Shown one piece after another: positions 50,598 to 58,580 of a stretch of 64,000 nt of DNA. The notes beneath the pieces are model-generated. The model did no database searches and was not told where the DNA came from. It saw only the letters and a list, made by a program, of their open reading frames with translations. Origin of the DNA: DAOUJW01 sp034422115 (GTDB taxonomy: Bacteria > Chloroflexota > Dehalococcoidia > Lucifugimonadales > UBA2985). Location of the stretch: NCBI GenBank assembly GCA_034422115.1, contig DAOUJW010000021.1, forward strand, positions 75,008 through 139,007. The letters are read 5' to 3'. Numbering within the stretch: position 1 is the first letter of the stretch; the number at the start of each line of letters is the position of its first letter. The translations under genes and the position numbers were made by a program.

Positions 50598-51035
50598 TCA
50601 GGAAGTGGGCGCAGTCGTTGCGCTCTCCTCCTCGCTGCCCACCCAGACCTCTCCGCCCTCGAACACCTCCTTCTTCCAGATAGGCACAATCTGCTTGATC
50701 CTGTCCACAATGTACCCGCCGGCCTCAAAGGCCTGCTGCCTGTGGGGTGAGGCCAGCGCCACCACAAGGCTTATCTCCCCGATGTCCACCCGACCCACCC
50801 GGTGAGCGACGGCAAAGTCGTCGATGTCCCACTTCTCCCGCAGCTCATCCGCTATCTGCTGGAGCATGTTCTCCGCCATTGGCTGATACGCCTCGTACTC
50901 CAGGTACTCCACGTTCCGCCCCTCGGAGAAGTCCCGCGTGGTGCCCAGGAAGGTGATCACGGCCCCATTGCTGTTGCTGCGGACCTGGGCGGTTATCTCC
51001 TCCGGGTTCAGGGGCTCACTGGTAATCTTGATCAT
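50598..51035 (-). CDS. moaE: Molybdopterin synthase catalytic subunit MoaE
   Basis: 145 residues. MoaE takes sulfur from the MoaD C-terminal thiocarboxylate to make molybdopterin. Signatures: AVITFLGTTRDFSEGRNVEY near the start, then YLEYEAYQPMAENMLQQIAD, HRVGRVDIGEISLVVALAS and IVPIWKKEVFEGGEVWVGSE. It is two bases from moaD on the same strand. Confidence 0.95.
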   Translation of the reverse strand: MIKITSEPLNPEEITAQVRSNSNGAVITFLGTTRDFSEGRNVEYLEYEAYQPMAENMLQQIADELREKWDIDDFAVAHRVGRVDIGEISLVVALASPHRQQAFEAGGYIVDRIKQIVPIWKKEVFEGGEVWVGSEEESATTAPTS

Positions 51036-51037
51036 GT

Positions 51038-51280
51038 CTACCCTCCACTTACCGGTGGTATGAAGGCCACCTCGTCCCCCTCGTGAAGGGGATCGGCGGG
51101 GCCAACGTATTCCGAGTTTACAGCTATGAGCACGGAGTTGGAAGAGGGCAGCGCGGGGTAGACTATGCGAAGCCGCCCCAGCAGCTCCTCCGCCGTGGCT
51201 CCCTCCGGCAGGTCGATCTCGGCCTCGGCTGTGCCCGCCCTCTCACGATACAGGGCGAAGAAGCGCACGTTTACTCTCAA
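51038..51280 (-). CDS. moaD: Molybdopterin synthase sulfur carrier MoaD
   Basis: 80 residues, ubiquitin-like beta-grasp fold ending in the required Gly-Gly (IPPVSGG). RVNVRFFALYRERAGTAEAE and YPALPSSNSVLIAVNSEYVG are typical. It precedes moaE in an operon, so the molybdenum cofactor is used by the cell. Confidence 0.94.
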   Translation of the reverse strand: MRVNVRFFALYRERAGTAEAEIDLPEGATAEELLGRLRIVYPALPSSNSVLIAVNSEYVGPADPLHEGDEVAFIPPVSGG

Positions 51281-51311
51281 GGTGTTCCTCTCATGCTCTC
51301 GATGGACTCAG

Positions 51312-51317
51312 TATAAT
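51312..51317 (+). promoter_or_regulatory. Possible pyrF -10 box
   Basis: TATAAT at 51312-51317, 105 bases before the chosen start; no clear -35. Confidence 0.35.
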
Positions 51318-51421
51318 ACTCCTGATACGATACGGGGAAGTCCGAGGGCCTTGGGCCGCTGCTTGCCTGCCAGTTTGAAGGCGGTTACACTATTCAGGAA
51401 GTCCACAGAGTGAGAGGCCCC

Positions 51422-52231
51422 ATGACCTCCTTCCAGGAAAAGCTGACCGCAGCCGCCCGCAGGAACCAGTCGCTGGTGTGCGTGGGACTGGACCCGGATC
51501 CGGCACTCATGCCCATCGACGACGTTGCGGAGTTCAACAAGGCCATCATCGACGCCACGGCGGACCAGGTATGCTGCTACAAGCCCAACGTGGCCTTTTA
51601 CGAGGCCCTGGGCTTTCCCGGCCTGGAGGCTCTCAAGCGCACACTGGAGCACGTCCCGGATGACATACCCGTCATAGGCGACGCCAAGCGGGGGGACATC
51701 GGCTCTACTGCCAAGGCTTATGCCAAAGCTGTCTTCGAGCAGTGGGGCTTCGACGCCGTGACGGTCAGCCCGTACCTGGGTGCCGACTCCCTGGAGCCGT
51801 TCCTGGAGTACGCCGACAGGGGCGTCCTGGTACTGTGCCACACGTCCAACCCCGGCGCAGCCGACTTCCAGGAGCTGTCGGTGGGCGAGCGACAGCTGTT
51901 CGAGGAGCTCGCGGTCAAGGCGCGTGGGTGGAACACCAGGGGAAACGCCGGGCTGGTGGTGGGAGCAACCTATCCGCAGCAGCTGCAATCGGTGCGCCAA
52001 ATCTGCCCTGACATGGTGATACTTGCGCCGGGCGTGGGCGCGCAGGGTGGCGATCTAGAGAACACCGTCAAGTACGGCGTCAACGCCGACGGCGAGGGGC
52101 TGATAATCAACTCCTCCCGCGGCATCATCTTCGCCTCAAGGGACGCGGCCGACTTCGCAGACGCCGCCCGAAAGGCGGCCCAGGAGCTTCGCCAGGCCAT
52201 AAACAGGGCCAAGGAAGAGGCGCGACGATGA
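51422..52231 (+). CDS. pyrF: Orotidine-5'-phosphate decarboxylase
   Basis: Last step of UMP synthesis. 269 residues from ATG 51422 (GAGAGG upstream); GTG 51410 would add four residues. Family 2-type enzyme: SLVCVGLDPDPALMP at the N-terminus, the catalytic loop IGDAKRGDIGSTAKAYAKA (Lys with two Asp), VLCHTSNPGAADFQEL and the phosphate site IINSSRGIIFAS. The end overlaps the next gene by four bases (ATGA). Confidence 0.96.
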   Translation: MTSFQEKLTAAARRNQSLVCVGLDPDPALMPIDDVAEFNKAIIDATADQVCCYKPNVAFYEALGFPGLEALKRTLEHVPDDIPVIGDAKRGDIGSTAKAYAKAVFEQWGFDAVTVSPYLGADSLEPFLEYADRGVLVLCHTSNPGAADFQELSVGERQLFEELAVKARGWNTRGNAGLVVGATYPQQLQSVRQICPDMVILAPGVGAQGGDLENTVKYGVNADGEGLIINSSRGIIFASRDAADFADAARKAAQELRQAINRAKEEARR

Positions 52232-52455
52232 TAATGGAGTGGGGAATAGGGGACGTGGTCACCATGCGCAAGCCGCACCCATGCGGCAGCTACCAGTGGC
52301 GGGTGACCAGGCTGGGCGCGGACATAGGCCTCCGGTGCGTCCAGTGCGGCCGCCGGGTGCTGCTGGAGCGGCGGGCCTTGGAGAAGCGGGCGAAGAGCGT
52401 GGAGCGGGCTGCATCTCCCGTTCCTGCGGAGGCAGGAATCCAGGACTCCCTGTAG
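52228..52455 (+). CDS. DUF951-family small zinc-ribbon-like protein
   Basis: 75 residues. The core VVTMRKPHPCGSYQWRVTRL followed by GADIGLRCVQCGRRVLLERR is the DUF951 family, with Cys residues in PHPCGS and CVQCG. The start ATG overlaps the pyrF stop. The last dozen residues (PVPAEAGIQDSL) come from a TTCCTGCGGAGGCAGGAATC palindromic repeat that has extended or replaced the natural C-terminus. Confidence 0.82.
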   Translation: MIMEWGIGDVVTMRKPHPCGSYQWRVTRLGADIGLRCVQCGRRVLLERRALEKRAKSVERAASPVPAEAGIQDSL

Positions 52456-52512
52456 CGCACGGCTAGACCCCCGCGAAGGCGGGGGTGGTCTGGTGATTGT
52501 GGCTGACCCTCA

Positions 52513-52608
52513 CTCCCGCTCATCCTGAGCATGTCGAAGGAAATGAGCGGGACAACTACACCCACAATTTACCCGCTCATATCGTTCGACAGGCTCACCA
52601 TGAGCGGG
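52513..52608. repeat. Paired palindromic repeat (modules A and B)
   Basis: Module B CCCGCTCATCCTGAGCATG and module A CGACAGGCTCACCATGAGCG, between the convergent DUF951 and tautomerase genes. Another hairpin (ACCCCCGCGAAGGCGGGGGT) lies just before at about 52467-52487. Confidence 0.8.
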
Positions 52609-52644
52609 AACATCCGGCCAATGGCAATCGCCACAGTCAGCCTA

Positions 52645-52830
52645 TCACCGCTCAGACGCCAGCGTGCCGCCCTTGGCCCAGTTCTCCCTTGCAACGTCAT
52701 GGAATATGACAATGGTGTCATCTGCGGTGGTTTTGGCTATGTCGACCACCGCGTCGGTGATGGCCTTGGCCAGCTCCGCCTTCTGCTCCTTGCTCCTCCC
52801 CTCAAACAGCTCAATCTTGACAATGGGCAT
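52645..52830 (-). CDS. 4-oxalocrotonate tautomerase-like protein
   Basis: 61 residues, the standard size. The catalytic Pro is at position 2 of the gene product (Pro1 after Met removal) in MPIVKIELFEGRSKEQKAEL; the family Arg residues are present nearby (EGRSKEQ). It forms hexamers that isomerise 2-hydroxymuconate-like enols, or it may have another substrate. ATG 52830 has GGAGGTGAATC before it. Confidence 0.92.
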   Translation of the reverse strand: MPIVKIELFEGRSKEQKAELAKAITDAVVDIAKTTADDTIVIFHDVARENWAKGGTLASER

Positions 52831-52923
52831 GATTCACCTCCGGCTAAACGTGATATGGACTGACTGACACGGCCAGGGCAGGCGCGCCCGCCGCGTCCAG
52901 CTACCAATCATAGCACACTCGCC

Positions 52924-52952
52924 TTGTGGCACGGATTGCGGAAAGCTATAAT
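52924..52952 (+). promoter_or_regulatory. thiL promoter, leaderless type
   Basis: TTGTGG (52924-52929), 17 bases, TATAAT (52947-52952); GTG starts 7 bases later, exactly the same spacing as at nfi. Confidence 0.65.
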
Positions 52953-52959
52953 GCCTTCC

Positions 52960-53943
52960 GTGAAAGTGTCGGAGCTAGGCGAGTTCGCCCTCATACGCGT
53001 CCTCCAGGAGATGGTCTGCGCCAGTGGCCTGCCCTCTCCCATGACCCTTGGCATTGGCGACGATGCTGCCGCCTGGCGCAACCCGGACTCCACGGAGCTG
53101 ACCACCACTGATACGATGGTTGAGGGCGTCCACTTCCTCCACGATGGGTTATCGTGGAACGACCTGGGGTGGAAGGCCCTTGCCGTCAACCTGAGCGACA
53201 TCGCCGCCATGGGCGGGCTGCCCCTGCACGCCCTGGTCACCCTGGGCCTCAAGCCCGACACTGAAGTGGACGACGTGAAGGCCATGTACGATGGTCTGCT
53301 GTCCGCCTGCCGCGAGTACGGCTGCACGATAGCCGGCGGCGACATTGTGCGCTCGCCCGTGACCTTTGTCACCATGACCGTCGTTGGCACAGCCACCGGC
53401 CATCTGCTGACCCGCAGCGCAGGGCGGCCGGGAGACGTGGTCGCCGTCACGGGGCCGCTGGGCTCCTCCGCCGGGGGTCTGAAGGCTCACCTGGAGGGTA
53501 TGGTACTTGACCCGGAGCTAAAGCAGCGCCTGAGCAACGCCCACAACCGTCCCCTGCCCAGGATCCGGGAGGGGCAGGTACTGGTGCGAGAGGAGGTGCA
53601 GACGGCAATGGACATAAGCGACGGCCTGGTAGACGACCTCTCAAAGCTGGCCGCCGCAAGCGGTGTGGGGGCGGTGGTCTGCGCCTCGCGGGTGCCCGTA
53701 GACCCCCGCCTAAAGAGCGCCTTTCCCAAAGACCACCTGCAGATGGCCCTCAACGGCGGAGAGGACTACGAGCTGCTCTTCGCGGGCAGCCAGGATGTAG
53801 TAGACAGGGCGTTGGCGGGACTGGACGCATCCGCCTCAATCATAGGCCGCCTTGTGGCCGACCACCCCGGCCAGGCCCGCGTGCTGGACGACAACGGCAC
53901 AGAGCTTGAAATCGCCAGGCGCGGATGGGACCACTTCGCGTAA
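52960..53943 (+). CDS. thiL: Thiamine-monophosphate kinase
   Basis: Makes thiamine diphosphate from thiamine monophosphate. 327 residues. AIR-synthase-like fold: metal site LGIGDDAAAWRNPDSTELTT-like (actual LGIGDDAAAW and TTDTMVEGVHFL), then AVNLSDIAAMGGLPLHALVT, the cluster GGDIVRSPVTF and MDISDGLVDDLSKLAAAS, and NGGEDYELLFAG. The start is GTG 52960, directly behind a TATAAT; the ATG at 52951 overlaps the -10 itself and cannot be used from this promoter. tsaE follows at once. Confidence 0.94.
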   Translation: MKVSELGEFALIRVLQEMVCASGLPSPMTLGIGDDAAAWRNPDSTELTTTDTMVEGVHFLHDGLSWNDLGWKALAVNLSDIAAMGGLPLHALVTLGLKPDTEVDDVKAMYDGLLSACREYGCTIAGGDIVRSPVTFVTMTVVGTATGHLLTRSAGRPGDVVAVTGPLGSSAGGLKAHLEGMVLDPELKQRLSNAHNRPLPRIREGQVLVREEVQTAMDISDGLVDDLSKLAAASGVGAVVCASRVPVDPRLKSAFPKDHLQMALNGGEDYELLFAGSQDVVDRALAGLDASASIIGRLVADHPGQARVLDDNGTELEIARRGWDHFA

Positions 53944-53944
53944 G

Positions 53945-54448
53945 ATGACTCCGCTTGTTCTCAACAGCCGCAGCGCAAGGGAGACCGCGCGTATCGGTCG
54001 AGTCCTGGGGCAGCTCGCCGAACCCGGCGACGTCTTCCTTCTGTCCGGGGACCTGGGCACCGGCAAGACGTGCCTGACCCAGGGCATCGCCAAGGGACTG
54101 GGCATCAATGATTACGTTCGAAGCCCCACCTTTGTGCTGGTCACCATCCATCAGGGAAGACTGCCCCTGTATCATATAGACATATATCGCCTGGACGAGG
54201 TCGCGGAGGTGGTGGACCTGGGACTGGAGGAGTACCTGGCGGGCGACGGCGTGTCCGTGATAGAGTGGGCCAGCAAGGCGCTGGATGTGTTCCCGCAGCC
54301 GTACTTGCTGGTGACCCTGGAGTACGAGGGCGAGAGCGAGCGGGTCATCCAACTGGAGCCGAGGGGAGAGCGGTACGAGAGGCTGCTCGCTCAGGTTGAG
54401 AAGCGGCTGAGCCGGACAGCGTCACGCCGGAGAGGGAGCCAGGCATAG
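53945..54448 (+). CDS. tsaE: tRNA t6A-modification ATPase TsaE
   Basis: 167 residues. P-loop FLLSGDLGTGKTCLTQGIAK, then VRSPTFVLVTIHQG and LYHIDIYRLDEVAEVVDLGL; GVSVIEWASKALD is the family's C-terminal motif. TsaE works with TsaB and TsaD to make threonylcarbamoyladenosine at tRNA position 37. It starts one base after the thiL stop, and tsaB begins two bases after its own stop. Confidence 0.95.
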   Translation: MTPLVLNSRSARETARIGRVLGQLAEPGDVFLLSGDLGTGKTCLTQGIAKGLGINDYVRSPTFVLVTIHQGRLPLYHIDIYRLDEVAEVVDLGLEEYLAGDGVSVIEWASKALDVFPQPYLLVTLEYEGESERVIQLEPRGERYERLLAQVEKRLSRTASRRRGSQA

Positions 54449-54449
54449 C

Positions 54450-55133
54450 ATGGAGCTATCCATAGACACTTCGACAAGGTACGCCGGGGCGGGCCTCTCC
54501 GAAGGGGGGCTGCTGCTGGCGGAGTACTCCTGGGTGTCTCGCCAGAACCACTCTGTTGAGCTTCTCCCCGCCGTCGACCACCTTCTGAAGACCAACGGCG
54601 CTTTGCCCAAAGACCTCACCTGCGTCTTCGTGGCCATTGGCCCCGGGGGGTTCAGCGCCCTGCGTGTTGGGCTGAGCACGGCCAAGGGCCTGGCCATCTC
54701 CCTGGGCATTCCGCTGGTAGCGCTGAACACCCTGGAGATAGAGGCCGACCCCTTCCGCGGCCTGGGGCTGCCGGTCTGCGCCGCGCTGGACGCTGGGCGG
54801 GGCGAGGTGGCGGCAGCCGTCTACGCCGAGGAAGGCGGCATTTGGAGAACGGCGCGGGACGCCTGGATTGCATCACCGGAGGAGGTGTGCTCCGGCATCG
54901 AAGGCGCAGTCCTCTTCTGTGGAGAGGGGTCGTCTCTCCTTGAGCCGGCGCTCTCGAAGCGCCATGGTGATGGCTCGGTGCTGGCAGAGCACACGCCGCC
55001 CACACGCAGGCCCGGCACACTGGCCCGCATGGGCCACGAGCGGTTCGCCAGTGGTGACGTGGCGGACACGTCCACCCTGGAGCCATTCTACCTCAGAAAG
55101 CCGTCCATATCGACGCCGCGACGCCCGGCGTAG
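54450..55133 (+). CDS. tsaB: tRNA t6A-modification protein TsaB
   Basis: 227 residues, ASKHA fold. Signatures: MELSIDTSTRYAGAGLSEGG, NHSVELLPAVDHLLKTNG, VAIGPGGFSALRVGLSTAKG and VALNTLEIEADPF. The C-terminal half is variable and includes PFYLRKPSISTPRRPA. It binds TsaD (not in the window). It overlaps tsaE in an operon thiL-tsaE-tsaB. Confidence 0.94.
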   Translation: MELSIDTSTRYAGAGLSEGGLLLAEYSWVSRQNHSVELLPAVDHLLKTNGALPKDLTCVFVAIGPGGFSALRVGLSTAKGLAISLGIPLVALNTLEIEADPFRGLGLPVCAALDAGRGEVAAAVYAEEGGIWRTARDAWIASPEEVCSGIEGAVLFCGEGSSLLEPALSKRHGDGSVLAEHTPPTRRPGTLARMGHERFASGDVADTSTLEPFYLRKPSISTPRRPA

Positions 55134-55300
55134 GAGACATTTGAGCAAGTCTTTAGGCACACCCCCTCTCTGACTCTCCCCCTGAAGGGGGCGAGAAAAC
55201 CCCTTCCCCCGCTTGCGGGGGAAGGTCGGAGCCTGCCCCGTACTTGATACGGGGATGAGGGGAATAGAGATACTAAACAATCAGATCACAGGAGGAACCA
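55134..55300. repeat. Intergenic region with hairpin repeats before ndk
   Basis: CCCTTCCCCCGCTTGCGGGG hairpin (about 55199-55226) and a CCCCGTACTTGATACGGGG hairpin (about 55236-55256). No gene. Confidence 0.65.
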
Positions 55301-55759
55301 TTGAGCACAGAGCAAACCCTGGTCCTGGTCAAACCCGACGGTGTGCAGCGCGCCCTGGCCGGCAGCGTCATATCCCGGCTGGAGGGCCGCGGCCTGAGAA
55401 TCGTAGCTATGAAGATGCTGCAGATGTCCCGGGAGATGGCGTCGCAGCACTACTCGGCCCACGTTGAAAGGCCGTTCTTCAACGACCTGGTGGACTTCAT
55501 CACCGCCAGCCCCATCATCGCTATGGTGCTGGAGGGGCCGAACGCCGTGGAGATGGTGCGCAACACGATGGGGGCCACCAACCCGCTCAACGCCAACCCG
55601 GGGACAATCCGGGGAGACCTGGCGGTGGACATCCAGCAGAACCTGGTCCACGGCTCGGACTCCCTTGAGTCTGCGGCCAGGGAGATAGCCCTCTTCTTCT
55701 CGCCGGATGAGATAGTGAGCTACCGGAGGGACGTGGACAGGTGGGTCACTGGACCCTGA
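55301..55759 (+). CDS. ndk: Nucleoside diphosphate kinase
   Basis: Balances NTP pools by phosphate transfer through a His. 152 residues from TTG 55301, with GGAGG six bases upstream. LVLVKPDGVQRALAGSVISR, the YSAHVERPFFNDLVDFI segment and the active-site loop QQNLVHGSDSLESAAREIAL (catalytic His) are present. It ends 14 bases inside the convergent rsfS gene. Confidence 0.97.
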   Translation: MSTEQTLVLVKPDGVQRALAGSVISRLEGRGLRIVAMKMLQMSREMASQHYSAHVERPFFNDLVDFITASPIIAMVLEGPNAVEMVRNTMGATNPLNANPGTIRGDLAVDIQQNLVHGSDSLESAAREIALFFSPDEIVSYRRDVDRWVTGP

Positions 55760-56108
55760 AGAGCACCGGGGCCTGGGCCCAGAGCGACTCTATCTGATAG
55801 AACTCCCGCTCCTCCGGCCCAAAGACGTGCACAACCAGGTCGCCGTAGTCCAGCAGCACCCATCCGCCGTCCGCAGTGCCCTCTCGATGGTGGAGGTACA
55901 TCCCAGTCTCCTCCAGGGTCTGCTCAATGTCCTCCAGCAGCGCCCGCATCTGGCGGCGGGTCTCGCCGGTGAGAATGACGAAGTAGTCGGTGAAGGAGTA
56001 GGGGCCGCGCATGTCCAGCATCACGATGTCCGTGGCCAGCTTCTCCGAGGCCATGTCCACCACGCGGCGGGCTGCGTCTGCGGCTCCTATGCTCGTCTGC
56101 TCCGTCAT
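55746..56108 (-). CDS. rsfS: Ribosome silencing factor RsfS
   Basis: 120 residues from ATG 56108. It binds ribosomal protein L14 and stops the subunits joining in starved cells. DIVMLDMRGPYSFTDYFVIL, ETRRQMRALLEDIEQTLEET, GGWVLLDYGDLVVHVFGPEE and REFYQIESLWAQAP are standard. Its end overlaps the 3' end of ndk by 14 bases on the other strand. Confidence 0.95.
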   Translation of the reverse strand: MTEQTSIGAADAARRVVDMASEKLATDIVMLDMRGPYSFTDYFVILTGETRRQMRALLEDIEQTLEETGMYLHHREGTADGGWVLLDYGDLVVHVFGPEEREFYQIESLWAQAPVLFRVQ

Positions 56109-56162
56109 GGCAAAAGTGTAATGCCTTGGCAGAGCAGGGTCAACGGCAGGGAGCGCACTGGC

Positions 56163-56263
56163 ATTCCCGCTCATGGTGAGCTTGTCGAACCATATGAGCG
56201 GGAAGGTTGAGAGAATAACTAGCCCCGCTCATTTCCTTCGACAGGCTCAGGATGAGCGGGGCT
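56163..56263. repeat. Paired palindromic repeat (modules A and B)
   Basis: CCCGCTCATGGTGAGCTTG ... ATATGAGCGGG, then CCCCGCTCATTTCCTTCGAC and GGCTCAGGATGAGCGGGG, upstream of rsfS and at the end of the solute-binding gene. Confidence 0.82.
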
Positions 56264-56297
56264 AGGTCATGCCCGTAACGACGGGCACTCGGGGATG

Positions 56298-57800
56298 CTA
56301 CTCAGGCGCGGAGCGGTAGACCACCGGCAGCGCCGCTACGTCGGTGACGCCGGAGTCCGTGTGGTGAGAGATGACCACGCGGCCCGTCCCGCAATCCCCG
56401 AACTCGTCGCAGGAGATGGTGCCAATGATGCCGTTGAAACCGGCGGTGTTGGTCAAAGCCTCTCGCAGCTTGGCCCGGTCAATTACCAGGGTGTCGTCGT
56501 AGACCTCAGCAACCTCCTCAATGGCCCGGAGGAGGACGGTGGCGGCGTCGTAGGAGTGGGCAAGGTAGGTGGACGTGGGCGCTTCGCCGTACCGCTCCTC
56601 GTATTCAGCAACAAGCTCTTCGCTGCTCTTGCCCGTCGCCTCGCTGGCGTTGTCGCCGAAGTCCAGGTCCGGGCCCGGGAAGTACATGCCCTCCGACTCC
56701 GGGATGGCAAGGAAAGCGGAGACCAGCAGCGCCGCGCCGCCTATCAACTCCACGTCCTCAAGCCCCTCCACCTCCCCAATCTGGCGGACTATGTGCGCGC
56801 CCTCCTTCTCAAAAAGCGGGAAGAAGAGGCCGTCCGGTGGATCGGCCGCTATCTCAGTCAGCAGCGGGACCATGTCCGTCTGGTCCCTCTCAACGGTGGA
56901 TATTGCCACTGATCCGCCAAGCTCCTTGAATTCACCGGCAAAAGCGTTGACCAGGCCGCTTGTGTAGGGGTCGCCGTCGTGAATGGCGGCCACGTTGCGC
57001 AGTTCCAGCTCATTGTAGGCGAACTTGGCTACCGCGCCGCCTTCGTGAAGGTCGTTGCTGGATGTCCTGTAGTAGCCGGGATTGTAGCCGGAACCTGCGT
57101 TCCCCATGAGGTCGGATGTGAGGGACGGAGCGGTGTTGGTGGGCGAGATCATGACAAGCCCGGCCCCGCTGAGGATCGGCGATGCGGCTGTGGCGGCGAC
57201 CGAGCAGGACGTGCCGATAGCGCCAACGACTCGCGGATCGCCGATGACGGTCTCGGCCGCCAGCCGTCCGCCTTCCGCGGTGCACTGGGAATCCAGCCCG
57301 GCGCCCATCGATACCGTGTAGCCCTTGATGGGCCCGTAGTCCGCCACCGCCATCTCCACGCCGCGCCGGGTGGGTACGCCCAGGTCAGCGAGACCAGTAA
57401 GCACTGCCATAGAGCGTATCTGGATGGCGTCGCCGGACGCGACCTTCACGACTCCCAGGGGCCCCTCCATGGAGTCCATGGCGTCCTTGTCAGTCATCAT
57501 TTTGTCCTTGTCGGCGGTCATCTCCGTGTCTTTGTCAGCCGGCATTTGGAGATCGGCTGCGCCTGCGGGGCCCTGTGGCCCCGCAGGGCCGGATGCGCCC
57601 GTGGCTCCGGCAGGTCCCGCCACACCCGGCGGACCGGCCGGGCCGGCTGGCCCCTGAGCTCCGGCGGGCCCTGCAGGTCCCGCTGCTCCCGGAGGGCCGG
57701 CCGGACCCGCAGGCCCGGTGCAGGCGACAAGGGCAGTCGCAATAAGCATTGTTAGAACTAGTGCAAACACACGGCTCTGGTCTCTAAGCAAACTCATCAT
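56298..57800 (-). CDS. ABC-transporter substrate-binding lipoprotein with collagen-like linker
   Basis: 500 residues. The signal (MMSLLRDQSRVFALVLTMLI) ends at the lipobox LVAC with Cys27. Residues 29-82 are eighteen Gly-X-Y triplets (GPAGPAGPPGAAGPAGPAG and on), a true collagen-type run and unusual in solute-binding proteins. The rest is a type I periplasmic-binding fold of the branched-chain amino acid (LivK/Peripla_BP_6) type: TRRGVEMAVADYGPIKGYTV, DPRVVGAIGTSCSVAATAAS, AAIHDGDPYTSGLVNAFAGE and SCDEFGDCGTGRVVIS. No permease or ATPase genes are adjacent. A lipid-anchored protein held off the membrane by a stiff triple helix is the likely picture. Confidence 0.9.
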   Translation of the reverse strand: MMSLLRDQSRVFALVLTMLIATALVACTGPAGPAGPPGAAGPAGPAGAQGPAGPAGPPGVAGPAGATGASGPAGPQGPAGAADLQMPADKDTEMTADKDKMMTDKDAMDSMEGPLGVVKVASGDAIQIRSMAVLTGLADLGVPTRRGVEMAVADYGPIKGYTVSMGAGLDSQCTAEGGRLAAETVIGDPRVVGAIGTSCSVAATAASPILSGAGLVMISPTNTAPSLTSDLMGNAGSGYNPGYYRTSSNDLHEGGAVAKFAYNELELRNVAAIHDGDPYTSGLVNAFAGEFKELGGSVAISTVERDQTDMVPLLTEIAADPPDGLFFPLFEKEGAHIVRQIGEVEGLEDVELIGGAALLVSAFLAIPESEGMYFPGPDLDFGDNASEATGKSSEELVAEYEERYGEAPTSTYLAHSYDAATVLLRAIEEVAEVYDDTLVIDRAKLREALTNTAGFNGIIGTISCDEFGDCGTGRVVISHHTDSGVTDVAALPVVYRSAPE

Positions 57801-57975
57801 TGGCGTTCTCCTGTAACAGCGTGGGTGGACTTTTGGTTCCCCAAACCTGTGCAACCCTCTTATAACGAGGTAATTATACACAACCGACGGAGCAGGCACA
57901 ACAAAGCGGGTTGGACACGCATCAGTATGGCTCGATGTGGTACAATCTCAATCCAAAAATGCAAAGGAGAGATAC

Positions 57976-58398
57976 ATGACCCTCAACACCTATCTTCACT
58001 TCAACGGCAACTGCCGGGAGGCGTTCGAGTTCTACCGCTCGGTTTTCGGCGGGGAGTTCGCCTTCATGCTTACCTTCAGGGAGGGCCCGGAGGGCATGGG
58101 GATTACCGACGAGGAGATGGACAACATAATGCACGTGTCCTACCCCATTGGCTCCAGCGTGCTGATGGGCAGCGACACGCCGTCCGCCTTCGGCCCCCCA
58201 ACGGTGACGGGCAACAACTTCTCCGTCTCCTACTCCACCGAGTCCAAGGAACAGACTGACGACCTCTTTGCGAAGATATCCGAAGGCGGCAATGTCACTA
58301 TGCCCCTGCAGGACATGTTCTGGGGGTCCTACTTCGGCTCCTGCACCGACAAGTTCGGCATCAACTGGCAGTTCAACTTCGAGCAGGGGGAGGGATAG
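57976..58398 (+). CDS. VOC-superfamily (PhnB/glyoxalase-like) protein
   Basis: 140 residues from ATG 57976 (AAAGGAGAGATAC before it). MTLNTYLHFNGNCREAFEFY and RSVFGGEFAFMLTFREGPEG begin the first half; the second half has MPLQDMFWGSYFGSCTDKFG and INWQFNFEQGEG. This is the PhnB-like form with no clear enzyme role; the metal ligands are partly missing. Confidence 0.9.
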   Translation: MTLNTYLHFNGNCREAFEFYRSVFGGEFAFMLTFREGPEGMGITDEEMDNIMHVSYPIGSSVLMGSDTPSAFGPPTVTGNNFSVSYSTESKEQTDDLFAKISEGGNVTMPLQDMFWGSYFGSCTDKFGINWQFNFEQGEG

Positions 58399-58580
58399 CT
58401 GTATCAGGTGGGGGCATTCTGCACCAATGTAAAGATTTCCTCCTGCTAGAATGCGGGCAGCAGAAGGTACTGCCATCTGCTGGGCACTTTAATTTGAGTC
58501 TGCATCGATGTAATGCCAAAGTATTGTGTGGTTGGTGAATGCATACTTTGAAGCATCCTATCGCGCATGAGGTATGTTAA

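Noticed and set aside
52924..52959. Longer thiL frames from 52924 or 52951
   Set aside because: Both lie in the promoter itself (-35 and -10), so they cannot be translated from that transcript.
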